Assembly (NCBI GenBank): GCA_024276455.1
Contig: JAJRXE010000106.1
Coordinates: 1-19,203, forward strand
Reading direction: 5' to 3'
From: Calditrichota bacterium
GTDB lineage: Bacteria; Calditrichota; Calditrichia; RBG-13-44-9
DNA length: 19,203 nucleotides
A program made the translations under genes and the position numbers. Numbering within the stretch: the first letter of the stretch is position 1; each line of letters begins with the position of its first letter. A model generated the notes under the pieces. It ran no database searches and had not been told where the DNA came from. It saw only the letters and a program-made list of their open reading frames with translations. Of the stretch, positions 12,586 to 19,203 are shown one piece after another.

Positions 12586-13125
12586 TTAATCTTCCATGGT
12601 CCACCCTTCCTGCTGGGTGTACCAGCTTCCTGGATCGGTCAAATATTGTTTGGCGTTGTCCAGAATGTCCCAGTGTTCCTGTTCCATGTCGCGCAAGAAA
12701 AGATAAAACATTTTGGCTTTTTCATCCGTGCTTTCTTTGTACAGTTTGTCGTACATGGAAACGCCGTTTTTCTCAAAATCAATCGCCTGGTCGTACACTT
12801 CCAAGTCGTTGTCGCTAATCTCGGCCTTACCTTTTTCTGTCTTTTGCAGGGCTTCCGAGAAAATGGTTTTGAATTCTCCTTTGATCCCCTTGTAATTCTT
12901 TTCTTCCGGGGTGAGTTCGGTCCAGCTGCCGGCGTCGCGCAATTGGGCGTAGAATCGTTTAATTAAGTCCATGTGCATGAGCTCGTCCTTGGCTAACTGG
13001 ATGAAAATGGATTGGACCAAAAAATTTTGGGCTTTTTCCGCCCCGGACTTGTACAATTGGTACCCTTCCTGTTCGGTTTTAAGCGCCAGCTTTAGCGCTT
13101 CCAGACTTTTTTGAATATCGCTCAT
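12586..13125 (-). CDS. Rubrerythrin-like ferritin-family di-iron protein (no rubredoxin domain)
   Basis: The 179-residue four-helix protein is predicted to bind a di-iron centre and act in the cytoplasm in peroxide or iron handling. Ligand candidates follow the family pattern: Glu18 (LKTEQEGYQLY), Glu48 and His51 (KDELMHM), Glu118 (DFEKNGVSMY), and Glu148 and His151 (MEQEHWDIL). No CxxC rubredoxin knuckle is present, so it is the erythrin/ferritin-like type and would need another electron donor. The ATG at 13125 is chosen because GGAG (complement of 13132-13135) lies 6 nt upstream and the first helix starts directly after; the longer frame to 13242 overlaps the preceding gene and is not protein-like. 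It follows the phosphatase-fold lipoprotein gene by 46 bp and may share its transcript. Confidence 0.88.
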   Translation of the reverse strand: MSDIQKSLEALKLALKTEQEGYQLYKSGAEKAQNFLVQSIFIQLAKDELMHMDLIKRFYAQLRDAGSWTELTPEEKNYKGIKGEFKTIFSEALQKTEKGKAEISDNDLEVYDQAIDFEKNGVSMYDKLYKESTDEKAKMFYLFLRDMEQEHWDILDNAKQYLTDPGSWYTQQEGWTMED

Positions 13126-13171
13126 TATGTTCTCCTTTTTAGTCTTGTTTTTTGAAAGATTACTCATGTTC

Positions 13172-14104
13172 TTAGTTGACGGTGAAAACCGGAAAAATTG
13201 CGGCCACCGGCCGGTGATCGGACACCTCGTGGACGTAGGCACTGAAATATTGATCGATCTTCACCACTTTGGTGGTGCCGTTGTCGTATTCGTCCAGCGC
13301 ATCTGCAGTAATCATTAAATGATCGATCAGGCTGCGGAAGCTTCCGCCGATGTAACTGGCATTGTCGGTGGCGTTTTGAGCCAGCGGAAGTGTCAAAAAT
13401 ATGTAGGTTTGCGGATCGTTCAAAAAAACTTGAAACACGTTTTCGGTTTCCGGGTCGGTGAGGGAGTCGTTCCAGTCGCCCGCCACCACAAAATCTTTGT
13501 CCGCCGCGGTGTTGAGTTGTTCATCCAGGTATTGTTTTAGTTTTGAACAGGCGGAACGCCGCCGCTGCACGCTCGAAGGCTCTCCGTTGGCTTTTAAGTG
13601 CAATACGATGAGGGTAAAATCGAAAGTTTGCTGATTTTGAGTGGCCCGCACGTACACCTGCAAAGGCGGACGCGGAAAGCTGTAACTGTCGTCAGTAAAC
13701 AGCATTTTTTTGTTGCTGATCGTAATTAAAGCGGTCTTGTAAATTACGGCGGTTTTCTGGTAAGAACCGTTGTAATAGGTGTCGCTGGAATAAAGTCCGT
13801 CGTAATCGGGAAGCTGATTCAGTAACTTGCGAAAGCTATTGGTGTCGGCAATTTCTTCCAGGGCGTACAGGTCGGCGTCCAGGTCCAGAATAATTTCTTT
13901 CACGTCCGAGATGGTTTGGTCATTCAATTGGGGAAAATTTTCCACGTTCCAGGTCACCACTTCCAGGGTGCTGTCGCTGCCAATGGGCGCCAGATCAATC
14001 CGCTCGGAATCGGGGGGAGGTTCGTCCGGCGGATTGGTAACCCGGGTGTTACAACCAAGAACAAACAGGAACAGGAATAAACAATTTATGATGAATAAAC
14101 GCAC
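13172..14104 (-). CDS. Endonuclease/exonuclease/phosphatase-fold lipoprotein
   Basis: The 310-residue protein has a lipoprotein signal: hydrophobic residues 3-16, then VLGC with lipid-anchor Cys18, followed by a Pro-rich linker. Residues ~47-305 are an EEP-superfamily domain with the expected metal and catalytic motifs: Asn53 and Glu55 (TWNVEN), Glu83/84 (ALEEIAD), His169 (VLHLKAN), Asp210 and Asn212 (AGDWND), Asp261-His262 (LIDHL) and Asp296-His297 (SDHRPV). It could cleave extracellular DNA, nucleotides or phospholipid head groups; the sequence does not decide. The GTG at 14104 is chosen because GGGAG (complement of 14113-14117) lies 8 nt upstream and the signal sequence begins there. It is divergent from the beta-mannosidase gene across 251 bp. 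Confidence 0.85.
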   Translation of the reverse strand: MRLFIINCLFLFLFVLGCNTRVTNPPDEPPPDSERIDLAPIGSDSTLEVVTWNVENFPQLNDQTISDVKEIILDLDADLYALEEIADTNSFRKLLNQLPDYDGLYSSDTYYNGSYQKTAVIYKTALITISNKKMLFTDDSYSFPRPPLQVYVRATQNQQTFDFTLIVLHLKANGEPSSVQRRRSACSKLKQYLDEQLNTAADKDFVVAGDWNDSLTDPETENVFQVFLNDPQTYIFLTLPLAQNATDNASYIGGSFRSLIDHLMITADALDEYDNGTTKVVKIDQYFSAYVHEVSDHRPVAAIFPVFTVN

Positions 14105-14355
14105 TTCGTATTCTCCCTTAAAAATTGAATGATTAACTTAAATTCAAAAAGTTCGGAAAGCAAGGTAGGGAATTTTTTGCCGGGATGGTCAGGCGGGTTT
14201 CGACCCCGTCTTGTGAAGATGGCTTCATAAATCTTTTGACACCGGAGCCGATGAGTATTAAACTTGAATGGGAGGTTGAGAATGAGAAGGTTTTTTCGGC
14301 CTTGACGGGGTAAGGGGTTTCGTTACGGTTAATCGGCAGGAGGAAAGGAGTTTCG
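14105..14355. other. Divergent intergenic region before the beta-mannosidase gene
   Basis: This 251-bp gap should hold the promoters of both divergent genes. A TTGACA at 14236-14241 is followed 17 nt later by TAAACT (14259-14264), a weak -10 candidate about 90 nt before the mannosidase ATG. Short imperfect hairpins (TGAAG/CTTCA at 14214-14227) are present. No gene is seen. Confidence 0.35.
14113..14117 (-). promoter_or_regulatory. Ribosome binding site supporting the GTG start of the lipoprotein gene
   Basis: GGGAG on the - strand lies 8 nt before the GTG at 14104. No ATG within the next codons would keep the signal peptide intact. Confidence 0.5.
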
Positions 14356-16827
14356 ATGTTAGAGAAAAAGTTACATGAAGGCTGGCAATTTACTCGGGCC
14401 GGAAGCGACCACTGGAAACCGGCCACCGTGCCGGGGTGCGTCCATCTGGATCTGCTGGCAAACAAACAGATTCCGGACCCTTTTTATCGTACGAATGAGC
14501 AGAAATTACAATGGATCGGAAAGAGCGATTGGGAATACCGGTTGAATTTTTTGTTAACATCGGAATTTTTAGCGAAAAAGCGTCACGAGTTGGTTTTCGA
14601 CGGTCTGGATACCTATGTCACCGTGCGTTTGAACGGGGAGAAAATCCTGGAGTCCGATAACATGTTCCGGCAGTGGGTAGTGGAGGTGGGCCATTTGCTG
14701 CGGGAAATCAACACGCTGCAGTTGTATTTCCGCTCGCCCATTAACGAAGTGTTGCCCCGTCTGGCGAAAGAGAAGATCAACTATCCTTCCACCGCGGATC
14801 CGGGCGAGGGAACCAGTCCCTACACTCGCAAAGCGCCTTACCACTACGGCTGGGACTGGGGACCGCGCCTGGTGACCAGCGGCATCTGGCGTTCGGTGTA
14901 TCTGCGTGCCTGGGAGGAATTAATTATTCGCGATCTGTTTATTCGTCAGCTTTCCCTCAGGGATGAAAAGGCCGAATTAGAAGCCCGGATTGCCTTTGAA
15001 CTGGAAGCGGAAAGGAATTTGCAATTACGCATTTTTGTCAATGAGCGATTGGTGGTACAAATGGGGAGCAAGAAGGGCAAAAAGGGAATGAACCGATGGA
15101 AGAAGAAGTTTACCATCGACCATCCCCGCCGCTGGTGGCCCGCCGGGTATGGCGATCAGGCTCTTTACGCTGTGCGGGTGGAGTTGTCTGGCAAACGGGA
15201 GACCGTTCGGGCAACTCGACGAATCGGTTTACGCACCCTGGAAGTGCGCCGCGAAAAGGACCGGAGGGGCGAAAGTTTTACCGTGGTGGTAAACGGAGTG
15301 CCGATTTTTGCAAAGGGCGCCAACTGGATTCCGGCAGACAGTTTTACACCCCGGGTAACCCCGGAACGGTACCGCTATTTATTGCAGAGTGCAGTAGAGG
15401 CCCATATGAACATGCTGCGCGTGTGGGGTGGCGGCATTTACGAAGAAGATGTGTTCTACGATTTGTGCGATGAATTGGGACTGCTGGTGTGGCAAGATTT
15501 CATGTTTTCCTGTGCCCTTTACCCGGCCGACCGGGCCTTCCTGGAGTCGGTGCGGCAGGAGGCTATTTACCAGGTGCGCAGGCTGCGCCAGCACCCTTCT
15601 CTGGCGCTGTGGTGTGGGAATAACGAAGTTGAATGGGGCTGGACCGACTGGGGCTGGAAGGAGAAATACACGGGGAAAATCTGGGAAGAGTACCGGCAGT
15701 TGTTCCACCACTTACTGCCCCGGGTGTGTGCCCGGGAAGACCCCGAGCGCCTCTACTGGCCTTCTTCCCCGGCCAGTGACCCGGCGGGCAGTATTTACCC
15801 CAACCATCCCGATTACGGAGATGTGCATTACTGGGGAGTGTGGCACGGTCGGGAACCGTTTGAAAATTATTTGAAGCAGAACGTTCGCTTTGCCAGCGAA
15901 TACGGGTTTCAGAGTTTTCCGGATATCGAGACCGTTGGCAAGTTTTCTGAACCGCAAGACTGGGACCTGTTTTCGCCGGTAATGTTGGCTCACCAGAAAA
16001 ACGAAAGCGGCAACGCCATTATTAAGTCCTACCTGGAACAGCGCTACCCGCCGCCGAAAGATTTCGAAAGTTTTTTACTGCTCAGCCAGGTGTTACAAGC
16101 GGAAGGAATCAAAATGGGAGCGGAACACTTCCGTCGCCTGCGTCCCTATTGCATGGGCAGTTTGTACTGGCAACTGAACGATTGCTGGCCGGTCGCTTCC
16201 TGGTCTTCCATCGATTACTACGGACGCTGGAAGGCGCTGCACTATTACGCCCGCCGTTTCTACGCTCCCCTGCTGGTAAGTCCCTTTCAGGAGGAGAATC
16301 GTCTCAACGTGATGGTGGTGTCCGATCTTGCGGAGAGCCGCCGAGCGGAGCTGCACGTGACCCTTTGGGATTTCTCCGGGCAGGTGCTGAAGCAGGTTGC
16401 CCGGGTGGTTGAGATTCCCGCTTACGGCCGGGTGTTGGCCTGGAAAACGCCTCGGGAAGAGTGGTTGGCCGGATTCCCACCGGAGGAAGTGTTTTTGTGG
16501 GCGGAACTGCGCAGCGGCGGACGCACGGTCTCGGAAAATTTCTGGTTCTTTGTGCCGGAAAAAGACCAAAAATTGCCGGTCGTTCGGATCGAATCCTCCG
16601 TTGAACCCGTTGAAAGCGGATTCCGGATTGAAATGAAGGCCGATCGATTGGCGAAAAACGTCTTCCTGCAAGCGCAGCATTTGGACGGTTTCTTTACGGA
16701 CAATTTTTTTCATTTGCTGCCCGGTAAAACCGTGGCGGTCACCTTTCGGCCTCGGCAACCGATTTCTGCGGAAAAATTTAAAGAAAGGTTGCGGATTACT
16801 TCGCTGGTGGACTGGTTCCACCGTTAG
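14356..16827 (+). CDS. Beta-mannosidase, glycoside hydrolase family 2
   Basis: The 823-residue cytoplasmic enzyme is predicted to release mannose from the non-reducing end of beta-mannosides such as mannan or N-glycan fragments. Residues ~1-180 are the GH2 sugar-binding jelly roll, with PGCVHLDLLANKQIPDPF and GWDWGP (Trp166), typical of beta-mannosidases. An Ig-like domain follows (~185-290). The TIM barrel (~315-620) starts at GANWIPADSF (Gly321) and contains LRVWGGGIYE. Its acid/base is Glu424 (CGNNE) and its nucleophile Glu515 (SEYGFQS). A C-terminal beta region ends the protein. There is no signal peptide, so substrates must be imported. The ATG at 14356 has GGAG (14347-14350) 5 nt upstream. 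It leads a + strand cluster with two redox enzymes and a PLP enzyme. Confidence 0.93.
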   Translation: MLEKKLHEGWQFTRAGSDHWKPATVPGCVHLDLLANKQIPDPFYRTNEQKLQWIGKSDWEYRLNFLLTSEFLAKKRHELVFDGLDTYVTVRLNGEKILESDNMFRQWVVEVGHLLREINTLQLYFRSPINEVLPRLAKEKINYPSTADPGEGTSPYTRKAPYHYGWDWGPRLVTSGIWRSVYLRAWEELIIRDLFIRQLSLRDEKAELEARIAFELEAERNLQLRIFVNERLVVQMGSKKGKKGMNRWKKKFTIDHPRRWWPAGYGDQALYAVRVELSGKRETVRATRRIGLRTLEVRREKDRRGESFTVVVNGVPIFAKGANWIPADSFTPRVTPERYRYLLQSAVEAHMNMLRVWGGGIYEEDVFYDLCDELGLLVWQDFMFSCALYPADRAFLESVRQEAIYQVRRLRQHPSLALWCGNNEVEWGWTDWGWKEKYTGKIWEEYRQLFHHLLPRVCAREDPERLYWPSSPASDPAGSIYPNHPDYGDVHYWGVWHGREPFENYLKQNVRFASEYGFQSFPDIETVGKFSEPQDWDLFSPVMLAHQKNESGNAIIKSYLEQRYPPPKDFESFLLLSQVLQAEGIKMGAEHFRRLRPYCMGSLYWQLNDCWPVASWSSIDYYGRWKALHYYARRFYAPLLVSPFQEENRLNVMVVSDLAESRRAELHVTLWDFSGQVLKQVARVVEIPAYGRVLAWKTPREEWLAGFPPEEVFLWAELRSGGRTVSENFWFFVPEKDQKLPVVRIESSVEPVESGFRIEMKADRLAKNVFLQAQHLDGFFTDNFFHLLPGKTVAVTFRPRQPISAEKFKERLRITSLVDWFHR

Positions 16828-16979
16828 GTACTTTTGGGAGAGCCGTTTCTCCGAATTGCGAGAAGAGAAAACCCTTTGACGGGAATTGAAAAGTTGATGG
16901 GGAAATGCTGTTTTCCTCCTTATATTTTTCTTTCAAAGAAAATAAAGTACGGTGAATAGAAAAATAGGAGGCCTGATTC
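16828..16979 (+). other. Gap between mannosidase and aldo/keto reductase genes
   Basis: The 152 bp include a TATATT at 16921-16926 that could be a -10 element. The nearest TTGATG (16894-16899) is 21 nt away, too far for a standard promoter. TTTTCTTT and AAAGAAAA (16926-16942) form an AT-rich inverted repeat. No clear terminator is present, so read-through from the mannosidase gene is possible. Confidence 0.3.
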
Positions 16980-17942
16980 ATGGCAAAACAGGAAATGGAA
17001 TATCGTCCGCTGGGCAAATGCGGTACCCGGGTGAGCAAACTCTCTTTAGGGGGCTGGACTACCTTTGGCAATCTGGTTCGGGATGAGAAGGTCACCCGGG
17101 AAATCATTCACACCGCTTACGAGGCGGGAATTAATTTCTTCGACATCGCGGACGTGTACGCCAACGGCGAAGCGGAACGTTTCATGGGGAAAGTATTGCA
17201 GGAATTTCCTCGCCACACGCTGGTGATTTCCACCAAGGTTTTCTGGCCCATGAGCGACGACGTGAACGACCGTGGCCTCTCACGCAAACACATCATGGAG
17301 TCGGTGGAGAAAAGCCTCCAGCGCATCGGCACCGATTATCTGGATATTTACTTTTGCCACCGCTTCGACGAAAATACGCCCCTGGAAGAAACCGCTCGCG
17401 CCATGGACGATCTGATTCACCAGGGAAAAGTGCTCTATTGGGGAACCAGCGAATGGTCCGGCGCCCAGCTCATGGAAGCGAACTACCTTTGCGAAAACAA
17501 AAATCTGTACCGCCCCCAGGTGGAACAGCCCCAGTACAGTCTGCTTTTCCGCAAGCGTTTCGAGCAGGAAGTGCGTCCTGTGACCCAGCAGACCGGCATG
17601 GGAGTGGTGACCTGGAGCCCGCTGGCTTCCGGGGTGCTGACCGGTAAATACGATCGGGGAATCCCGCCCGATTCCCGCCTGGCACAGATTGAGTGGTTGC
17701 AGGAGATGGTTTACAAAGAAGAATACCTCGAACGGACCCGGCGGTTCAAAGCCCTGGCGGACGAGTTGGTTTGCACGCGGGCTCAGTTAGCCATTGCCTG
17801 GGTGGCAGCGCAGGAAGGCGTCTCCAGTGTGATTCTGGGAGCCACCCGGGTGGAACAGTTGAAGGAAAATCTGGGTGCCCTGGAGGTGGAAATCACCCCG
17901 GAGGTCCAGGAAAAGTTGGACGAAATTTTCCCGGTGGCTTAG
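16980..17942 (+). CDS. Aldo/keto reductase (Kv-beta-like / AKR superfamily)
   Basis: The 320-residue cytoplasmic NADPH-dependent oxidoreductase has the AKR catalytic tetrad: Asp55 and Tyr60 (FFDIADVYANG), Lys86 (ISTKVFW) and His127 (FCHRFD). The C-terminal half carries the cofactor-site patterns VVTWSPLASGVLTGKY and SVILGATRVEQLKENL. WSPLASGVLTGKY and the EYRPLGKCGTRVSKLSLGGW start resemble the potassium-channel beta-subunit/YghZ group; the real substrate is unknown. The ATG at 16980 has AGGAGG (16966-16971) 8 nt upstream. It lies 152 bp after the mannosidase gene and 45 bp before the Gfo/Idh/MocA gene, so it probably shares a transcript with the latter. Confidence 0.92.
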   Translation: MAKQEMEYRPLGKCGTRVSKLSLGGWTTFGNLVRDEKVTREIIHTAYEAGINFFDIADVYANGEAERFMGKVLQEFPRHTLVISTKVFWPMSDDVNDRGLSRKHIMESVEKSLQRIGTDYLDIYFCHRFDENTPLEETARAMDDLIHQGKVLYWGTSEWSGAQLMEANYLCENKNLYRPQVEQPQYSLLFRKRFEQEVRPVTQQTGMGVVTWSPLASGVLTGKYDRGIPPDSRLAQIEWLQEMVYKEEYLERTRRFKALADELVCTRAQLAIAWVAAQEGVSSVILGATRVEQLKENLGALEVEITPEVQEKLDEIFPVA

Positions 17943-17987
17943 TCCGGACCAATCTGAGAAAAGCTGCTGGAAGAAGCGGAGGATGAA

Positions 17988-18977
17988 ATGACCCCTGTGA
18001 AACTGGGCATCATTGGGTGCGGAATTGCCGCCCGCGAACTGCACTGGCCCGCACTGCGGGAAATGGCAGATCGTTTTACGATTACAGCCGTGTGCAACCA
18101 CACCGAACCGAAAGCCCGTACCTTTGCGGAGATGGTTGGGGGCGTGCCCTATCTGCTGGATTATCGGGAGCTGCTTCGCCGGGCGGACGTGGAAGCCGTG
18201 TTGATTGCCCTCCCCATTGAATTAAACTATCCGGTGACCCGGGATGCCCTGCGGGCTGGCAAACATGTGCTGGTCGAAAAGCCCCTGGCGAAAAATCTGA
18301 CCCAGGCAGGCCGAATGGTGCGCTTCCCGGAGCAGTTTCCCACGGTGGCAATGGTCGCCGAGAACTTCCGGTATCGTTCGACCCTGGCAAGAGTAAGCGA
18401 AATGTTGAACGCAGGAGAGATTGGTCAGCCCTACGCTGCCGTCTGGAATTTGCTCATTAAAATGGACGTCGACAATCCCTATGCCCGAACCCGCTGGCGA
18501 ATCCACCATCAATACCCCGGCGGCTTTGTTACCGATGGAGGAGTCCATTACGTGGCCGGACTCCGGGAGTTGTTTGACGAAATCACCGCCGGAAGTGCCT
18601 TTACCGCCACCGTGAATCCCCGGATTGGAGAGGTAGATACGTTTGGCTTGCAATTTCAAACCACCAGCGGTGTGCAGGGACAGTTGAATCTCTTTTTCTC
18701 TGCGACAGGTTGGCGGGAAGACCAGCTGCGAATTTTTGGTTCCCGGGGAAGTCTGGTGGTGGAAGGGAGCAAAATAACCGTGAAGCGCTCCGGTAGCGTT
18801 GACCGAAGCGAAGAGGTGCCGGACGACGGCGGCTACCGGAACGAGTGGGAAGCCTTCTACCGGGCCATTCGGGAAGGAGAGACAGTGAAGAGCAATTTCT
18901 GGCAGGCGTACCGGGATTTGCATATATTACTGAAAGCTCTGCACGCGGCGTCCGGTAACCGACGGATGCGCTTCTGA
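17988..18977 (+). CDS. Gfo/Idh/MocA family NAD(P)-dependent oxidoreductase
   Basis: The 329-residue cytoplasmic protein starts with a Rossmann fold: LGIIGCGIAAREL holds the GxGxxA-type loop (Gly10, Gly12, Ala15). EKP (97-99, HVLVEKPLAKN) is the family's catalytic Lys motif. The C-terminal domain includes PGGFVTDGGVHYVAGLRELF with Asp183 and His187 as expected catalytic residues. Members oxidise or reduce sugars, inositols or sugar acids; the substrate here is not readable. The ATG at 17988 has GGAGG (17978-17982) 5 nt upstream, and another ATG at 17983 is in a different frame. It sits 45 bp after the aldo/keto reductase and 70 bp before the PLP-enzyme gene, so an operon is likely. Confidence 0.92.
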   Translation: MTPVKLGIIGCGIAARELHWPALREMADRFTITAVCNHTEPKARTFAEMVGGVPYLLDYRELLRRADVEAVLIALPIELNYPVTRDALRAGKHVLVEKPLAKNLTQAGRMVRFPEQFPTVAMVAENFRYRSTLARVSEMLNAGEIGQPYAAVWNLLIKMDVDNPYARTRWRIHHQYPGGFVTDGGVHYVAGLRELFDEITAGSAFTATVNPRIGEVDTFGLQFQTTSGVQGQLNLFFSATGWREDQLRIFGSRGSLVVEGSKITVKRSGSVDRSEEVPDDGGYRNEWEAFYRAIREGETVKSNFWQAYRDLHILLKALHAASGNRRMRF

Positions 18978-19047
18978 GGCCCGGGGGAGGAGCAAATTAA
19001 TTCTTGCAGTGCGATTCGAAATCCCGTTTACGGGGGAGGAAGGTGAC

Positions 19048-19203
19048 ATGCAAACCATCGATGCTTCGCTGTTGGCTTCGCTGAATCGTCCCACCCTGTT
19101 GTTGGACGAACAGCAAGCCCGGAAAAATATTAGCAAGATGGCCGCGAAAGCGGAACGCAGTGGTGTGCGTTTCCGGCCTCATTTTAAAACCCACCAGTCT
19201 GTC
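19048..19203 (+). CDS. N-terminal part of an alanine racemase-fold PLP enzyme (D-threonine aldolase / D-serine dehydratase-like)
   Basis: Only the first 52 residues are inside the window. They read MQTIDASLL, then RPTLLLDEQQARKNISKM, then RFRPHFKTHQS. This is the start of a fold-type III PLP barrel; Lys47 of RPHFKTHQS should carry the PLP cofactor. This wording (RPHxKTH) is typical of D-threonine aldolase and D-serine dehydratase-like proteins and less so of biosynthetic alanine racemases. The ATG at 19048 has GGGAGG (19034-19039) 8 nt upstream. It follows the Gfo/Idh/MocA gene on the same strand, suggesting it acts in the same catabolic unit, perhaps on a beta-hydroxy amino acid. Confidence 0.85.
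   Translation, partial: MQTIDASLLASLNRPTLLLDEQQARKNISKMAAKAERSGVRFRPHFKTHQSV

Noticed and set aside
14133..14465. A 110-codon - strand frame across the mannosidase start
   Set aside because: Overlaps the conserved N-terminus of the GH2 enzyme and the divergent promoter region; no protein-like features.
16894..16926. Promoter for the aldo/keto reductase gene (TTGATG and TATATT)
   Set aside because: The 21-nt spacing is too long for a standard promoter, so it was not listed as one.

Overview
The window reads as a stretch of bacterial chromosome, moderately GC-rich by eye, densely coded on both strands. The best lineage clue is the M1 peptidase at 5813-7855. It ends in a FlgD-like/Por-type sorting domain starting LEQNYPNPFN and closing RKLLLIR. 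That type of tail is typical of the FCB group and its neighbours (Bacteroidota, Ignavibacteria, Calditrichota, KSB1-like lineages). No rRNA, tRNA, CRISPR array, insertion sequence or phage gene was seen, so the phylum cannot be fixed from this window.

Layout. 1-296: tail of an outer-membrane beta-barrel-like gene, then a terminator. 418-2514 (-): exported S9 peptidase with a beta-propeller. 2515-3111: gene-free, with a chain of perfect hairpins ending in a T-run. 3112-3585 (+): hemerythrin. 3637-4101 (-): small membrane protein. 4183-5550 (-): MmgE/PrpD protein, apparently without a standard start codon. 5813-9761 (-): exported M1 peptidase, nitronate monooxygenase-type flavoenzyme and MBL-fold hydrolase. 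9913-10497 (+): SpoIIM-like membrane protein, divergent from the MBL gene across a perfect 17-bp palindrome. 10498-12585: poorly coding zone with broken or remnant genes around one apparently intact archaemetzincin. 12586-14104 (-): rubrerythrin-like ferritin and an endonuclease/exonuclease/phosphatase-fold lipoprotein. 14356-19203 (+): beta-mannosidase, aldo/keto reductase, Gfo/Idh/MocA oxidoreductase and the start of a D-threonine-aldolase/alanine-racemase-like PLP enzyme.

How the genes may work together. The two exported peptidases and the intracellular GH2 mannosidase fit a heterotroph living on protein and polysaccharide. The four + strand genes from 14356 to the right edge look like a catabolic cluster: glycoside cleavage, two NAD(P)-dependent redox enzymes, then a PLP enzyme. 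Hemerythrin and the rubrerythrin-like protein fit O2/peroxide handling in an anaerobe or microaerophile.

I found no defence system or obviously new multi-gene machine. Most worth a second look are the hairpin chain at 2654-2808 (candidate structured RNA), the ATA start of the PrpD-like gene, a + oriented terminator that would make the hemerythrin transcript antisense to its neighbour, the decaying archaemetzincin/HhH pair with an in-frame TAA, and the operator-like palindrome at 9778-9794. All family names come from reading motifs by eye; no search was run.
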